9,720 nucleotides of DNA, from the NCBI GenBank assembly GCA_017618435.1, contig JAFZUH010000062.1, forward strand, positions 1 to 9,720, read 5' to 3'. Below, piece after piece: positions 1 to 6,653 of this stretch. Numbering within the stretch: position 1 is the first letter of the stretch; every line of letters starts with the position of its first letter. The translations under genes were made by a program, and so were the position numbers. Under the pieces are notes generated by a model. That model was given only the letters and a program-made list of their open reading frames with translations, did not search any database and was not told where the DNA came from. The DNA is from Bacteroidales bacterium (GTDB lineage: Bacteria > Bacteroidota > Bacteroidia > Bacteroidales > WCHB1-69).

Positions 1-365
1 AGGGCTTGGGCTGCCAAAGCACGTGCCGATACATGAAATACACCGGGAAGCAATTCACCGGCAATTTTATACATGTTCGGTATCATCAGCAAAAGACCTT
101 GTGAGGCGGTGTAGGTGGTGGTTAAAGCACCGGCTTGCAAAGAGCCGTGAACGGCACCGGCTGCGCCGGCTTCTGATTGCATTTCTACTACTTTTACGGT
201 CTCACCGAAAATGTTTTTTCTGCCGCCTGCACTCCATTCATCAATGTATTCTGCCATCGGTGATGAAGGTGTGATAGGATAAATGGCGGCTACTTCACTA
301 AACATGTATGCAACGTGAGCTGCTGCGCAGTTACCGTCACATGTCATAAATTTTTTCTCTGCCAT
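1..365 (-). CDS. nifJ: Pyruvate:ferredoxin (flavodoxin) oxidoreductase, N-terminal part (runs off the window)
   Basis: This is the first 121 codons of a much longer gene read leftward; the C-terminal bulk lies beyond base 1. The enzyme oxidatively decarboxylates pyruvate to acetyl-CoA and CO2, passing electrons to ferredoxin or flavodoxin in the cytoplasm, a hallmark of anaerobic metabolism. The visible part is the pyrimidine-binding domain I: it opens MAEKKFMTCDGNCAAAHVAY, followed by the motif YPITPSSPMAEYIDEW (about residues 29-44), then GGRKNIFGETVKVVEMQSEAGAAGAVHG and the TYTASQGLLLMIPNMYKIAGE segment, all typical of this family in Bacteroidales. The start is the ATG at 365-363, exactly where family members begin. 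A Bacteroidota -7 box lies upstream at 429-422. The missing remainder prevents checking the TPP and Fe-S cluster domains, but the identity is clear from the N-terminus. Confidence 0.93.
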   Translation of the reverse strand, partial: MAEKKFMTCDGNCAAAHVAYMFSEVAAIYPITPSSPMAEYIDEWSAGGRKNIFGETVKVVEMQSEAGAAGAVHGSLQAGALTTTYTASQGLLLMIPNMYKIAGELLPGVFHVSARALAAQA

Positions 366-605
366 AAATATTTGATATTTAGTATTATATATTTTGTACT
401 TTTTTTACTTTATTAAGCATACAAAAGTAGTATTTTTATTTGTATCTATTTGTGTTTTTGTCAAAAAAAATGAAAAAACACTGTTTTTTTATAAGTGTCC
501 GCTTAAAATACATGGTAAAATAGCATCATGCTTGCATAACTTTTCTTTTATTTTGAAAACAAAGAAAAAGAAGAGGAAGATGCGTTGATTTTAAAACAAT
601 ATTTT
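366..605. other. A+T-rich intergenic spacer between nifJ and the YD-repeat gene
   Basis: This spacer separates the end of the YD-repeat gene from the start of nifJ, both on the minus strand. It contains the nifJ -7 box and, at 540-570, an imperfect A/T-only inverted repeat (ctttt...aaaag) that could act as a weak terminator on the minus strand, though no clear U-tract follows. A 64-codon plus-strand frame here is dominated by Phe and Lys codons expected from A/T runs and is not credible as a gene. Nothing else is recognisable. Confidence 0.5.
422..429 (-). promoter_or_regulatory. Candidate -7 promoter box for nifJ
   Basis: Read on the minus strand this is TACTTTTG, a full match to the Bacteroidota -7 consensus TAnnTTTG. 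Transcription would start about 50 bases before the nifJ ATG. I see no TTG or TTTG at the usual 17-23 base distance upstream, so the -33 half is missing or weak. Confidence 0.45.
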
Positions 606-1514
606 CTAATCCCAATAAGTGTATTCTATACTGTTTATTTCCACCGGCAGCATTTCATCATTATTGTCCACTATATTGCGGGAATATGATTTGGTGCATG
701 TTTCCAGTTGGAATTCGTTATATTCAATTTGCTGGTCGTTGAGCAGCAAATCATCACGGTTAAGCATGCTTTCGCGTTTTTTGTTTCCCTGCTCATCGTA
801 GCTGTATATATATTTGAAAAATTGGGTTTGTGTTTCCACCGTTTTTCCTAACAGCTGTCCTTGTTCGTTAAACACACTGACGGTGACAGACACGGGTTTG
901 CCTTTTAAATTATAAAGGGTTTGGGTGATTTTTCCGTTGTCGTATTCGTATGTTTCGGTATGCTTGTCAAGCACCGACTTTTCTTCCATGTCAATTTGAG
1001 TGATTTTGCCCTCATTGTTATACTGGTAATCCCTAATTACATTTTCTTCTCCGTCTTCATCGTATTCTACAATGCGTTTTACCAAATCTCCCGTCCATAC
1101 ACATTCCGTTTCGATATTGCTTTCACCATCCTCGTATATCACTTCTTTCTTTAATAAATGTCCCTGTTCGTCTCTGTGATATATTTCTTCCACCTTGTCT
1201 TCGGCGTAGCATACAATGCTTTTTACCAAAAAATCATTGTCGTCGTATTCGTTGATTCTGCTTTCATAGGGAACAGTATCTTCTCCGTCCAAAAAATCTT
1301 CTTGAATAAGCAGATTTTTGTCGTTGAATGTTCTGCAAATACAATTTTCAAGCGAGCCGTCACGATTGAAGGTTTTATCTGTTATCACATTTCCCCGTTC
1401 GTCCATTTCGGTATAGGAGGTGAGATATTTTTGTTCTATTTGTTCGTTGTTGTTGATGCTTTCTCTGTTATATACGCTGGTATAGCGTGATATGGTTTTT
1501 ATTTTTGCCGTCAT
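606..1514 (-). CDS. Stand-alone YD/RHS-like repeat protein, no signal peptide
   Basis: A 302-residue acidic protein that I cannot assign a function. It is built of short beta-rich units resembling YD/RHS-type repeats: FNDKNLLIQED, RDEQGHLLKKEV, EYDEDGEENVI, YNNEGKITQID, YEYDNGKITQT, FNEQGQLLGKTV, YDEQGNKKRE. These follow the pattern aromatic-x-(D/N)-x-x-G-x-(I/L) that recurs about every 20-30 residues. There is no signal peptide, lipobox or membrane segment, no RHS core hyperconserved region and no toxin domain, so it looks cytoplasmic and self-contained. The start at 1514 (MTAKIKTISRY) was chosen because an upstream in-frame ATG at 1604 would add 30 residues translated across the -7 box at 1537-1530 and an inverted repeat. 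It is transcribed divergently from the NrnA operon. The repeat character is clear; any role is unknown. Confidence 0.75.
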   Translation of the reverse strand: MTAKIKTISRYTSVYNRESINNNEQIEQKYLTSYTEMDERGNVITDKTFNRDGSLENCICRTFNDKNLLIQEDFLDGEDTVPYESRINEYDDNDFLVKSIVCYAEDKVEEIYHRDEQGHLLKKEVIYEDGESNIETECVWTGDLVKRIVEYDEDGEENVIRDYQYNNEGKITQIDMEEKSVLDKHTETYEYDNGKITQTLYNLKGKPVSVTVSVFNEQGQLLGKTVETQTQFFKYIYSYDEQGNKKRESMLNRDDLLLNDQQIEYNEFQLETCTKSYSRNIVDNNDEMLPVEINSIEYTYWD

Positions 1515-1529
1515 GTGAATTTTTTTTTG

Positions 1530-1537
1530 CAAAAGTA
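1530..1537 (-). promoter_or_regulatory. Candidate -7 promoter box for the YD-repeat gene
   Basis: The minus strand reads TACTTTTGCA, matching TAnnTTTG with the trailing GCA often seen in Bacteroidales. It lies 15 bases before the chosen ATG at 1514, giving a very short leader. No good -33 TTTG is visible. This box supports the shorter start of the gene. Confidence 0.5.
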
Positions 1538-1560
1538 CAAAAAAACGGATAAATGTGCTC

Positions 1561-1611
1561 CCGTTTTTGCCGGTTTTGTGTGCCGGCAGTGCAAAAAACG
1601 GCAAACGCCGT
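1561..1611. repeat. GC-rich inverted repeat in the divergent promoter region
   Basis: CCGTTTTTGC (1561-1570) is complementary to 1591-1601 with one extra A. A shorter GC arm pair, GCCGG (1569-1573) and CCGGC (1583-1587), lies inside. The right edge also forms an alternative small hairpin, ACGGC (1598-1602) with GCCGT (1607-1611) around AAAC. It sits between the two divergent -7 boxes, upstream of both transcription starts, so it is more likely a DNA-level operator or a repeat than an RNA structure. Confidence 0.55.
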
Positions 1612-1654
1612 GATTATAAGACGATAATAGATAGATAAAAAATCATTTTTTTGT

Positions 1655-1691
1655 TTGACAATGCAAAGTCTGTGAAAAAGTTGTATCTTTG
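1655..1691 (+). promoter_or_regulatory. Candidate promoter of the nrnA-FKBP operon
   Basis: The -7 box TATCTTTG (1684-1691) is a full match to TAnnTTTG. A TTGACA-like element stands at 1655-1660, leaving 26 bases between TTG and the -7 box, slightly longer than the usual 17-23. Transcription would start near 1697, about 20 bases before the ATG at 1719. Confidence 0.6.
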
Positions 1692-1718
1692 CAAATTCGT
1701 TAAGCAAAGAGTTTGAAT

Positions 1719-2750
1719 ATGACACAGGAAGATATTATTGCTTTAAAAAAGCGTTTATCCACTCCTCAAAACATTGCCATAGTGATACATTACAATCCCG
1801 ATGGAGATGCCTTGGGTTCTTCGTTGGCTTTGGCCATGTATCTGACTAAGCTCGGACATCATGTCAATGTGCTTTCCCCTAACATATATCCTGCTTATTT
1901 GGCATGGATGCCCAATTGCGACAAAGTGTTGCTGGCTACGGAACAATTGCAGCGTTGCGAATCCATATTGGCAGAAGCGGATATCATTTTCTGCTTGGAT
2001 TTTAATATTTTTCATAGGGCATCGTTATTGGAAAATGCTTTGGCTGCTTCAAAAAAATTTAAAGTATTGATAGATCACCATATAGACCCTGTACAAGACT
2101 TTGACATCATTTATTCGCTCACCACACAAACCTCTTCCACCAGTGAGTTGGTATATCAGCTTATAGCCCATAAATTCGGGGACAAACATTTGATAGACAA
2201 AAAAATGGCGGAATGCATGTATGTCGGTATCATGACCGACACAGGTTCTTTAAGCTATTCTTGTAACAATGCCTCTACCTATAGCATAGTAGGGGATTTG
2301 ATGAATTTCGGAATAGACGGTGAAATTATTCATAAAAGGGTTTATGACAATTTTTCCGAAGACAGGGTGCATTTGTTAGGATATTGTTTGTTCAAACGCT
2401 TAATAGTGTTGGATGAATATTCCACTTCCTATATCTATCTTACCAAAGAGGATTTAAATTATTTTAACTATCAGCAAGGGGATACCGAGGGGATAGTCAA
2501 TTATGGCCTATCCATAAAAAATGTGCGTTTTACCGCCATATTTACCGAAAGAGATGAAAGAATCAGGATTTCGTTCCGGTCAAAAGGAAATTTTGATGTC
2601 AATTCTTTTGCAAAAGATCATTTTAACGGAGGCGGTCATAAAAATGCGTCAGGAGGCAATTCTTATGTGTCTATGAGTGAAACCATAGATAAATTTGTCC
2701 GTTTGTTACCCCAATACAAGTCTTTACTTAATCAGCCATGGGACGAATAA
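1719..2750 (+). CDS. nrnA: DHH/DHHA1 family phosphoesterase, NrnA-type oligoribonuclease / pAp phosphatase
   Basis: A 343-residue cytoplasmic Mn-dependent phosphoesterase. The N-terminal DHH domain shows the metal motif HYNPDGDALGSS (H24, D28, D30), a further Asp in CLDFN (D94), the signature DHH in LIDHHIDP (D119-H121) and MTDTG (D174). The C-terminal DHHA1 domain carries the substrate-binding loop FNGGGHKNASGG (about 302-313). All catalytic residues expected for the family are present and the length is typical. Members of this family degrade nano-RNA (short oligoribonucleotides) and many also dephosphorylate 3'-phosphoadenosine 5'-phosphate; which activity dominates here cannot be read from sequence. 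I chose the ATG at 1719; an in-frame TTG two codons upstream is less likely. The stop overlaps the next gene by 13 bases, indicating co-transcription and probable translational coupling with the FKBP lipoprotein genes. Confidence 0.9.
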   Translation: MTQEDIIALKKRLSTPQNIAIVIHYNPDGDALGSSLALAMYLTKLGHHVNVLSPNIYPAYLAWMPNCDKVLLATEQLQRCESILAEADIIFCLDFNIFHRASLLENALAASKKFKVLIDHHIDPVQDFDIIYSLTTQTSSTSELVYQLIAHKFGDKHLIDKKMAECMYVGIMTDTGSLSYSCNNASTYSIVGDLMNFGIDGEIIHKRVYDNFSEDRVHLLGYCLFKRLIVLDEYSTSYIYLTKEDLNYFNYQQGDTEGIVNYGLSIKNVRFTAIFTERDERIRISFRSKGNFDVNSFAKDHFNGGGHKNASGGNSYVSMSETIDKFVRLLPQYKSLLNQPWDE

Positions 2751-3271
2751 AATATTGTTGGGGTTTGTGCTTATTGCTGGCGTTGGCATGTAATAGAAAT
2801 CCGAAAATAGTGCCCTTGCCGGCATCCAAGCAGGATTACTCTCAGGAAATTATCTCTGTGAATAAAGAAATAGCGCGGCGGGAGCAAGCCGATATAAAAT
2901 TATTGGCCAAACGCTATAATTGGGAGCTTACGCAAACGGCATCGGGCTTGTGGTATCAAATACTCAATCCGAATGCATCGCCAAAAGCGGAAAAAGGGGA
3001 TTGGGTGCAATTAAAAGGCAATATTGCCACCGCAGAAGGGCATGTGATATATAATACACAACGGGACGGCATAAAGGAAATGCGGGTCTTAGGCAGTGAT
3101 GATGTGGTAGGTCTGCACGAATTGGTGCAATTAATGGGCGAAGGGGAGCAGGCAAGAGCCATTATCCCATCGTTTTTGGCTTACGGTATCAGTGGCGATG
3201 GTATGGATGTGGCGGCATTATCCAGTATAATATGTGAAATAGAAATAATAAAAATAGTAAAAACAAATTAG
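2738..3271 (+). CDS. gldI: GldI-like FKBP-fold lipoprotein with degraded isomerase site
   Basis: A 177-residue lipoprotein. A short basic N-terminus and hydrophobic stretch end in the lipobox LALAC, with C18 the likely lipidated residue. A helical linker (about 35-60) precedes an FKBP-like domain (about 65-177): SGLWYQIL, GDWVQLKGNI, VIYNTQRDG, VVGLHELVQLMGEGEQARAIIPSFLAYG. This layout resembles GldI, an FKBP-type lipoprotein needed for gliding in Flavobacterium. Of the usual FKBP active-site residues only the Tyr of AYG (Y149) is obvious: the Phe-Asp pair is replaced by Ile-Tyr-Asn, the pocket Trp by Leu, and the tail lacks LVFD. Prolyl isomerase activity is therefore doubtful and a chaperone or scaffold role is more plausible. 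The start overlaps the nrnA stop; two further FKBP genes follow. The family is clear; the gldI name is a best match, not proven orthology. Confidence 0.8.
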   Translation: MGRIKYCWGLCLLLALACNRNPKIVPLPASKQDYSQEIISVNKEIARREQADIKLLAKRYNWELTQTASGLWYQILNPNASPKAEKGDWVQLKGNIATAEGHVIYNTQRDGIKEMRVLGSDDVVGLHELVQLMGEGEQARAIIPSFLAYGISGDGMDVAALSSIICEIEIIKIVKTN

Positions 3272-3285
3272 TTAAATAAAAGAAA

Positions 3286-4125
3286 ATGAAGAAATTATCA
3301 TTTATTGCTACCCTCTTTTTGGTAGCAGCAGTAGTTCTCTCTTCGTGTGGAGACAAAAAGTATAAAGGTTTTAAACAAGCCGACAATGGCGTATGGTATA
3401 AGGTGATAGAAAAAGGACAAGGCACTGCTACTCCCAAAGTGGGAGATTATATTTTTATAGTGGCTTCTTATACTTCTTCCAATGATTCCATTCCCAAATT
3501 TGAAGAAAAAGAGCTTTCCGATGTCATGCGTGAACATGCTTTTGAAGGCGATATCTTTGATGCATATGCCATTATGCACGAAGGGGACAAAATGGAATTT
3601 GCCATCAAAGCCGATTCTTTCTATATGGCTATAGGGGCTCCTGCCGAAGCGTTGAAAGAAATGAATATCACGGAAGAAGATGTATTGTATTTCACCATTA
3701 AGATGAAAGAAATAAAATCGGTGGAACAATTCCAAGCCGAAGAAGCTGCAGCTTTGCAACAATATATTCAGGAAAACAATATTACCGTTGAGCCCACCGA
3801 AAGCGGTTTGTATTTTATACAAACACAAGAAGGTAAAGGTCCTAAGGCCGAAGACGGAAACAACATTACCGTGCATTATGTGGGAAAATTCCTTGACGGC
3901 ACCACTTTTGACTCTTCTGTTGACAGAGGTGAACCCATGCAGGTTGAATTGGGTTCCCAACCCTTTATTGCAGGATTTGAAGAAGCTGTAAAGATGATGA
4001 ATGCAGGCAGTAAGGCCACTGTGATCATGCCTTCAAATATAGCCTATGGACCAAGTAGCCCTTATTCCCCCATTCCTCCGTTTACCACTTTGGTATTTGA
4101 TTTGGAAATGATAAGCATAAAATAG
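3286..4125 (+). CDS. Two-domain FKBP-type peptidyl-prolyl isomerase lipoprotein (first paralog)
   Basis: A 279-residue lipoprotein, signal peptide ending LSSC with C21 lipidated, probably facing the periplasm. Residues about 28-140 form a divergent FKBP-like domain (GVWYKVIEKGQG, GDYIFIVASY, FEGDIFDAYAIMHEGDKMEFAI) lacking catalytic residues; about 144-165 is a helical linker; 166-279 is a canonical FKBP domain: VHYVGKFLDGTTFDSS (Y198, F208, D209), PFIAGFEEAV, AYG (Y254) and LVFDLEM (F271). The Trp at the floor of the classical pocket is Phe (F231), and the loop after AYG is PSSPYSPIPP, so substrate preference may differ from standard FKBPs. Such proteins catalyse cis-trans isomerisation of Xaa-Pro bonds and help fold exported proteins. 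It lies 14 bases after the GldI-like gene and 5 before a paralog of the same layout, pointing to tandem duplication in one operon. Confidence 0.88.
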   Translation: MKKLSFIATLFLVAAVVLSSCGDKKYKGFKQADNGVWYKVIEKGQGTATPKVGDYIFIVASYTSSNDSIPKFEEKELSDVMREHAFEGDIFDAYAIMHEGDKMEFAIKADSFYMAIGAPAEALKEMNITEEDVLYFTIKMKEIKSVEQFQAEEAAALQQYIQENNITVEPTESGLYFIQTQEGKGPKAEDGNNITVHYVGKFLDGTTFDSSVDRGEPMQVELGSQPFIAGFEEAVKMMNAGSKATVIMPSNIAYGPSSPYSPIPPFTTLVFDLEMISIK

Positions 4126-4130
4126 TCACC

Positions 4131-4976
4131 ATGAAAGTTATCCGATATTTAAGTGCTGTCATATTGGTAATTATATTGTCCGCATGCGGACAACATTATG
4201 CCGGATTTGAAAAAAGCAAAACCGGCCTGTATTATCAATTTCATAGTCAAAATCCAAGCGCCGTTATGCCTTCAAAAGGTGCGATAGTAGATTTATGCAT
4301 GAGCATTCGCACCGAAAACGATTCCGTTATCATGCCCGAAAAAAATATTACTACCATGATGGAAACACCTAAATTTGAAGGCGATTTGTTTGATGCTTTG
4401 AGCATGATGCATTGCGGTGATTCAGCAACGTTCATTATCAATGCCAAGCAATATTTCAATGCTTATCAATACGGTTATATTCCCGCGTTTGTGAATGATA
4501 AAACCATGCTTTGGATTACTTTGAAAATCAATAATATTTTCACTTACGAGGAATATCAGCAATTCAGCATTCAAAAAGCCAAAGAAGAGGAGCGCAAGCA
4601 GATATCCGACTATTTGGTTGCCAACCATATAGAAGAAGCCCCATCCGAAAGCGGTTTGATAGTGATAAAACATAACACCACTGCAGGCAAGCCTGCCAAA
4701 GAAGGAGCTCGTTGTATGGTGCATTATACGGGCAAACTGTTGAACGGAGAAATATTTGATTCTTCGGTTGAACGCGGAACACCTTTTGAATTTACCTTGG
4801 GAAAAGGTGAAGTGATAAAAGGATGGGACGAAGGCATTGCCCTTTTGCGTAAAGGCGAAAAGGCCACTTTGATCATCCCTTCTGAATTGGGCTATGGCGA
4901 ACGCGGTGCAGGAGGCGGCAGCATACCTCCTTACGCATCTTTGGTGTTTGACGTGGAACTGGTGGATGTAAAATAA
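4131..4976 (+). CDS. Two-domain FKBP-type peptidyl-prolyl isomerase lipoprotein (second paralog)
   Basis: A 281-residue lipoprotein with signal peptide ending LSAC (C19 lipidated). Its layout copies the preceding gene: a divergent N-terminal FKBP-like domain (about 24-145; GLYYQFHS, FEGDLFDALSMMHCGDSATFII), a charged helix (about 147-170), then a full FKBP domain. Here the active site is intact: VHYTGKLLNGEIFDSS (Y199, F209, D210), VIKGWDEG with the pocket Trp (W232), LGYGERGAGGGSIPP (Y255) and LVFDVELV (F273). It should be an active peptidyl-prolyl cis-trans isomerase anchored in the envelope, assisting folding of exported proteins. The gene starts 5 bases after the previous stop, so the two are co-transcribed and probably translationally coupled. 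It is the last gene before a strong terminator. Of the three FKBP genes in the operon this one has the most standard catalytic domain. Confidence 0.92.
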   Translation: MKVIRYLSAVILVIILSACGQHYAGFEKSKTGLYYQFHSQNPSAVMPSKGAIVDLCMSIRTENDSVIMPEKNITTMMETPKFEGDLFDALSMMHCGDSATFIINAKQYFNAYQYGYIPAFVNDKTMLWITLKINNIFTYEEYQQFSIQKAKEEERKQISDYLVANHIEEAPSESGLIVIKHNTTAGKPAKEGARCMVHYTGKLLNGEIFDSSVERGTPFEFTLGKGEVIKGWDEGIALLRKGEKATLIIPSELGYGERGAGGGSIPPYASLVFDVELVDVK

Positions 4977-5015
4977 CAAAAGAAAGGTGACTTTTACAGT
5001 CACCTGTTCTTTTTG
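4977..5015 (+). terminator. Intrinsic terminator after the FKBP operon
   Basis: AGGTGAC (4985-4991) pairs perfectly with GTCACCT (4999-5005) around a 7-base loop, extended outward by caaaagaa (4977-4984) against ttcttttTg (5007-5015) with a small offset. The T-rich run at 5007-5014 gives the U-tract. It begins directly at the stop codon of the last FKBP gene. Its end is only 18 bases before the symporter ATG, so it may also limit read-through into that gene. Confidence 0.82.
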
Positions 5016-5032
5016 TAAAAAAATACAATGGT

Positions 5033-6547
5033 ATGCAAGCAATAGCATTGATTTGTTTATTAGCATATACGTCATTGCTTTTTGTGGTGATGTTTTTTAC
5101 CTCACGAAAAGCCGATAACGAATCTTATTTTATAGGGAACAGGCGTTCACCTTGGTTTGTAGTTGCCTATGGCATGATAGGCGCTTCATTGTCGGGGGTG
5201 ACATTGCTTTCTGTGCCCGGAGACGTGTACAATACCCAATTTACATATTACGGAATAGTAATAGGATATTTGATAGGATATGCCGTTATTGCATTGGTAT
5301 TGCTGCCCTTGTATTATAAACTCAATCTCACCTCCATTTATACTTATTTGGGACAACGGTTCGGCAATTATTCCTATAAAACGGGTTCATTGTTCTTTAT
5401 CTTTTCCCGTTTGTTCGGTTCTGCCTTGAGAATGTATTTGGTAATATATGTGTTGCAGGAATTTGTTTTCTCCTATTTCGACATTCCTATATGGCTTACT
5501 GCTTTGCTGTTTATAGTTGTCATTTTACTTTATACTTTTAAAGGGGGAATAAAAACCGTGGTGTGGACAGATACGTTGCAAACCACTTTTTTATTGTTGG
5601 CATTGGTGTTGATGATAGTGTTTATCCTTCGCGGCATGAATGCAGGCATGGGCGAACTTTGGCAAATGATGAGCGATAGCGGTTATACCCGTATGTTCAA
5701 TACTCATTGGCAAGAACATAATTTCTTTTTGAAACAAATTGTCAGCGGTGCTTTTATCACTATCACCATGACTGGTTTGGACCAGGATATGATGCAAAAA
5801 AATTTAAGTTGCAAAACCCTGAAAGATTCTCAACGGAATATGTTTGTATTCTCAGGCATATTATTGATAGTAAACATGCTCTTTCTTGTTTTAGGCGGTA
5901 TGCTGTGCGTATATGCAGCCCAACAAGGTTTAGACCTGTCTTTGATGAAATCGGACAGAATATTGCCCGCCATTGCATTTGATTATTTGCCGCCCATAGC
6001 GGGAATAGTGTTTATTTTGGGATTGATTGCAGCCGGCTATTCCAGCGCGGACGGCACTTTGGCTTCGCTTACGACAGTGGTGTGTGTGGATTTTTTGAAC
6101 ATACAGTCACATAACAAAACCGAAAAAGAACAAATCACCATAAGAAGAATTACTCATTTGATAATAAGTGTATTGTTTTTGGCTATTATAATAGTTTTTG
6201 CCAATTATCACAACGATGCCCTTATAAGAATAGTGTTTAATGTGGCAAGTTACACTTACGGACCTTTATTGGGAATGTACGCTTTCGGCTTGTTTACCAA
6301 ACGACAATTGAAACATGAAAAATTAGTGCCGCTCATTGCGGTTTTGTCTCCATTGATATGTATGGCATTGTATATTTTAGCCAAAAAAGGATATTTGGGC
6401 GGCTATCAGTTTGGCTTTGAACTGTTGCTGGTTAACGGATTGCTCACCTTTTTAGGACTGCTTGCCATCAGTAAAAAATCCGCCGATAAAAGATGGCCTA
6501 ATTTTAATGTTAATTTTTTAGCTGAATATCATCGCTATAAAAAATAA
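5033..6547 (+). CDS. Sodium:solute symporter (SSS / SLC5 family), substrate unknown
   Basis: A 504-residue integral inner-membrane protein with about 13 hydrophobic segments, the first at residues 1-21, of usual family length. SSS hallmarks are ADNESYFIGNRRSPWFVVAYGMIGASLSG (27-55, second helix region), the signature GGIKTVVWTDTLQ (171-183) and GLIAAGYSSADGTLASL (330-346), whose Ser pair S337-S338 lies where the family's TM8 helps bind sodium. Such proteins use the sodium gradient to import sugars, amino acids, vitamins, nucleosides or sialic acid; nothing in the sequence or neighbours fixes the substrate. The start is ATG 5033; an ATG five bases earlier opens only a 5-codon frame. No TAnnTTTG promoter is seen in the 18-base gap after the terminator, so expression may depend on read-through, or on an imperfect -7 box (TCTTTTTG, 5008-5015). 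Confidence 0.92.
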   Translation: MQAIALICLLAYTSLLFVVMFFTSRKADNESYFIGNRRSPWFVVAYGMIGASLSGVTLLSVPGDVYNTQFTYYGIVIGYLIGYAVIALVLLPLYYKLNLTSIYTYLGQRFGNYSYKTGSLFFIFSRLFGSALRMYLVIYVLQEFVFSYFDIPIWLTALLFIVVILLYTFKGGIKTVVWTDTLQTTFLLLALVLMIVFILRGMNAGMGELWQMMSDSGYTRMFNTHWQEHNFFLKQIVSGAFITITMTGLDQDMMQKNLSCKTLKDSQRNMFVFSGILLIVNMLFLVLGGMLCVYAAQQGLDLSLMKSDRILPAIAFDYLPPIAGIVFILGLIAAGYSSADGTLASLTTVVCVDFLNIQSHNKTEKEQITIRRITHLIISVLFLAIIIVFANYHNDALIRIVFNVASYTYGPLLGMYAFGLFTKRQLKHEKLVPLIAVLSPLICMALYILAKKGYLGGYQFGFELLLVNGLLTFLGLLAISKKSADKRWPNFNVNFLAEYHRYKK

Positions 6548-6636
6548 TTGTTAATATAAGTTGCATTGGAGACTTGAATATAGCCGTAGTAGATAAAAAG
6601 TTTTCTTTAAACATATTTTCGTATTATTTTTTTTAT

Positions 6637-6644
6637 TATATTTG
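6637..6644 (+). promoter_or_regulatory. Candidate -7 promoter box for the lipoprotein / T9SS cargo unit
   Basis: TATATTTG followed by CA is a full match to TAnnTTTG. Transcription would start near 6648-6651, immediately before the first predicted pseudoknot. No clear -33 TTG lies 17-23 bases upstream; the region is A/T-rich, with TAGATAAA at 6590-6597. Confidence 0.55.
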
Positions 6645-6653
6645 CAAAATGAA

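Noticed and set aside
394..588. A 64-codon plus-strand frame in the spacer before nifJ
   Set aside because: Composed of Phe, Lys and Val codons produced by A/T runs, with no ribosome site, no family resemblance and overlap with the nifJ promoter.
1515..1604. A 30-residue N-terminal extension of the YD-repeat protein from an upstream ATG
   Set aside because: It would be translated across the -7 box at 1537-1530 and part of the inverted repeat, and the added residues lack repeat character or signal-peptide form.
3298..3960. A 220-codon frame antisense to the first two-domain FKBP gene
   Set aside because: The sense strand encodes a clear lipoprotein with FKBP motifs; the antisense product has no domain and reflects codon bias.
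5028..5045. ATG five bases before the symporter start
   Set aside because: It opens a 5-codon frame (MVCKQ) in another phase; the symporter frame from 5033 starts at the family's first helix.
4422..5075. A 217-codon frame antisense to the second FKBP gene and across the terminator
   Set aside because: It runs through the terminator hairpin and opposite a well-conserved FKBP domain, and shows no motif of its own.
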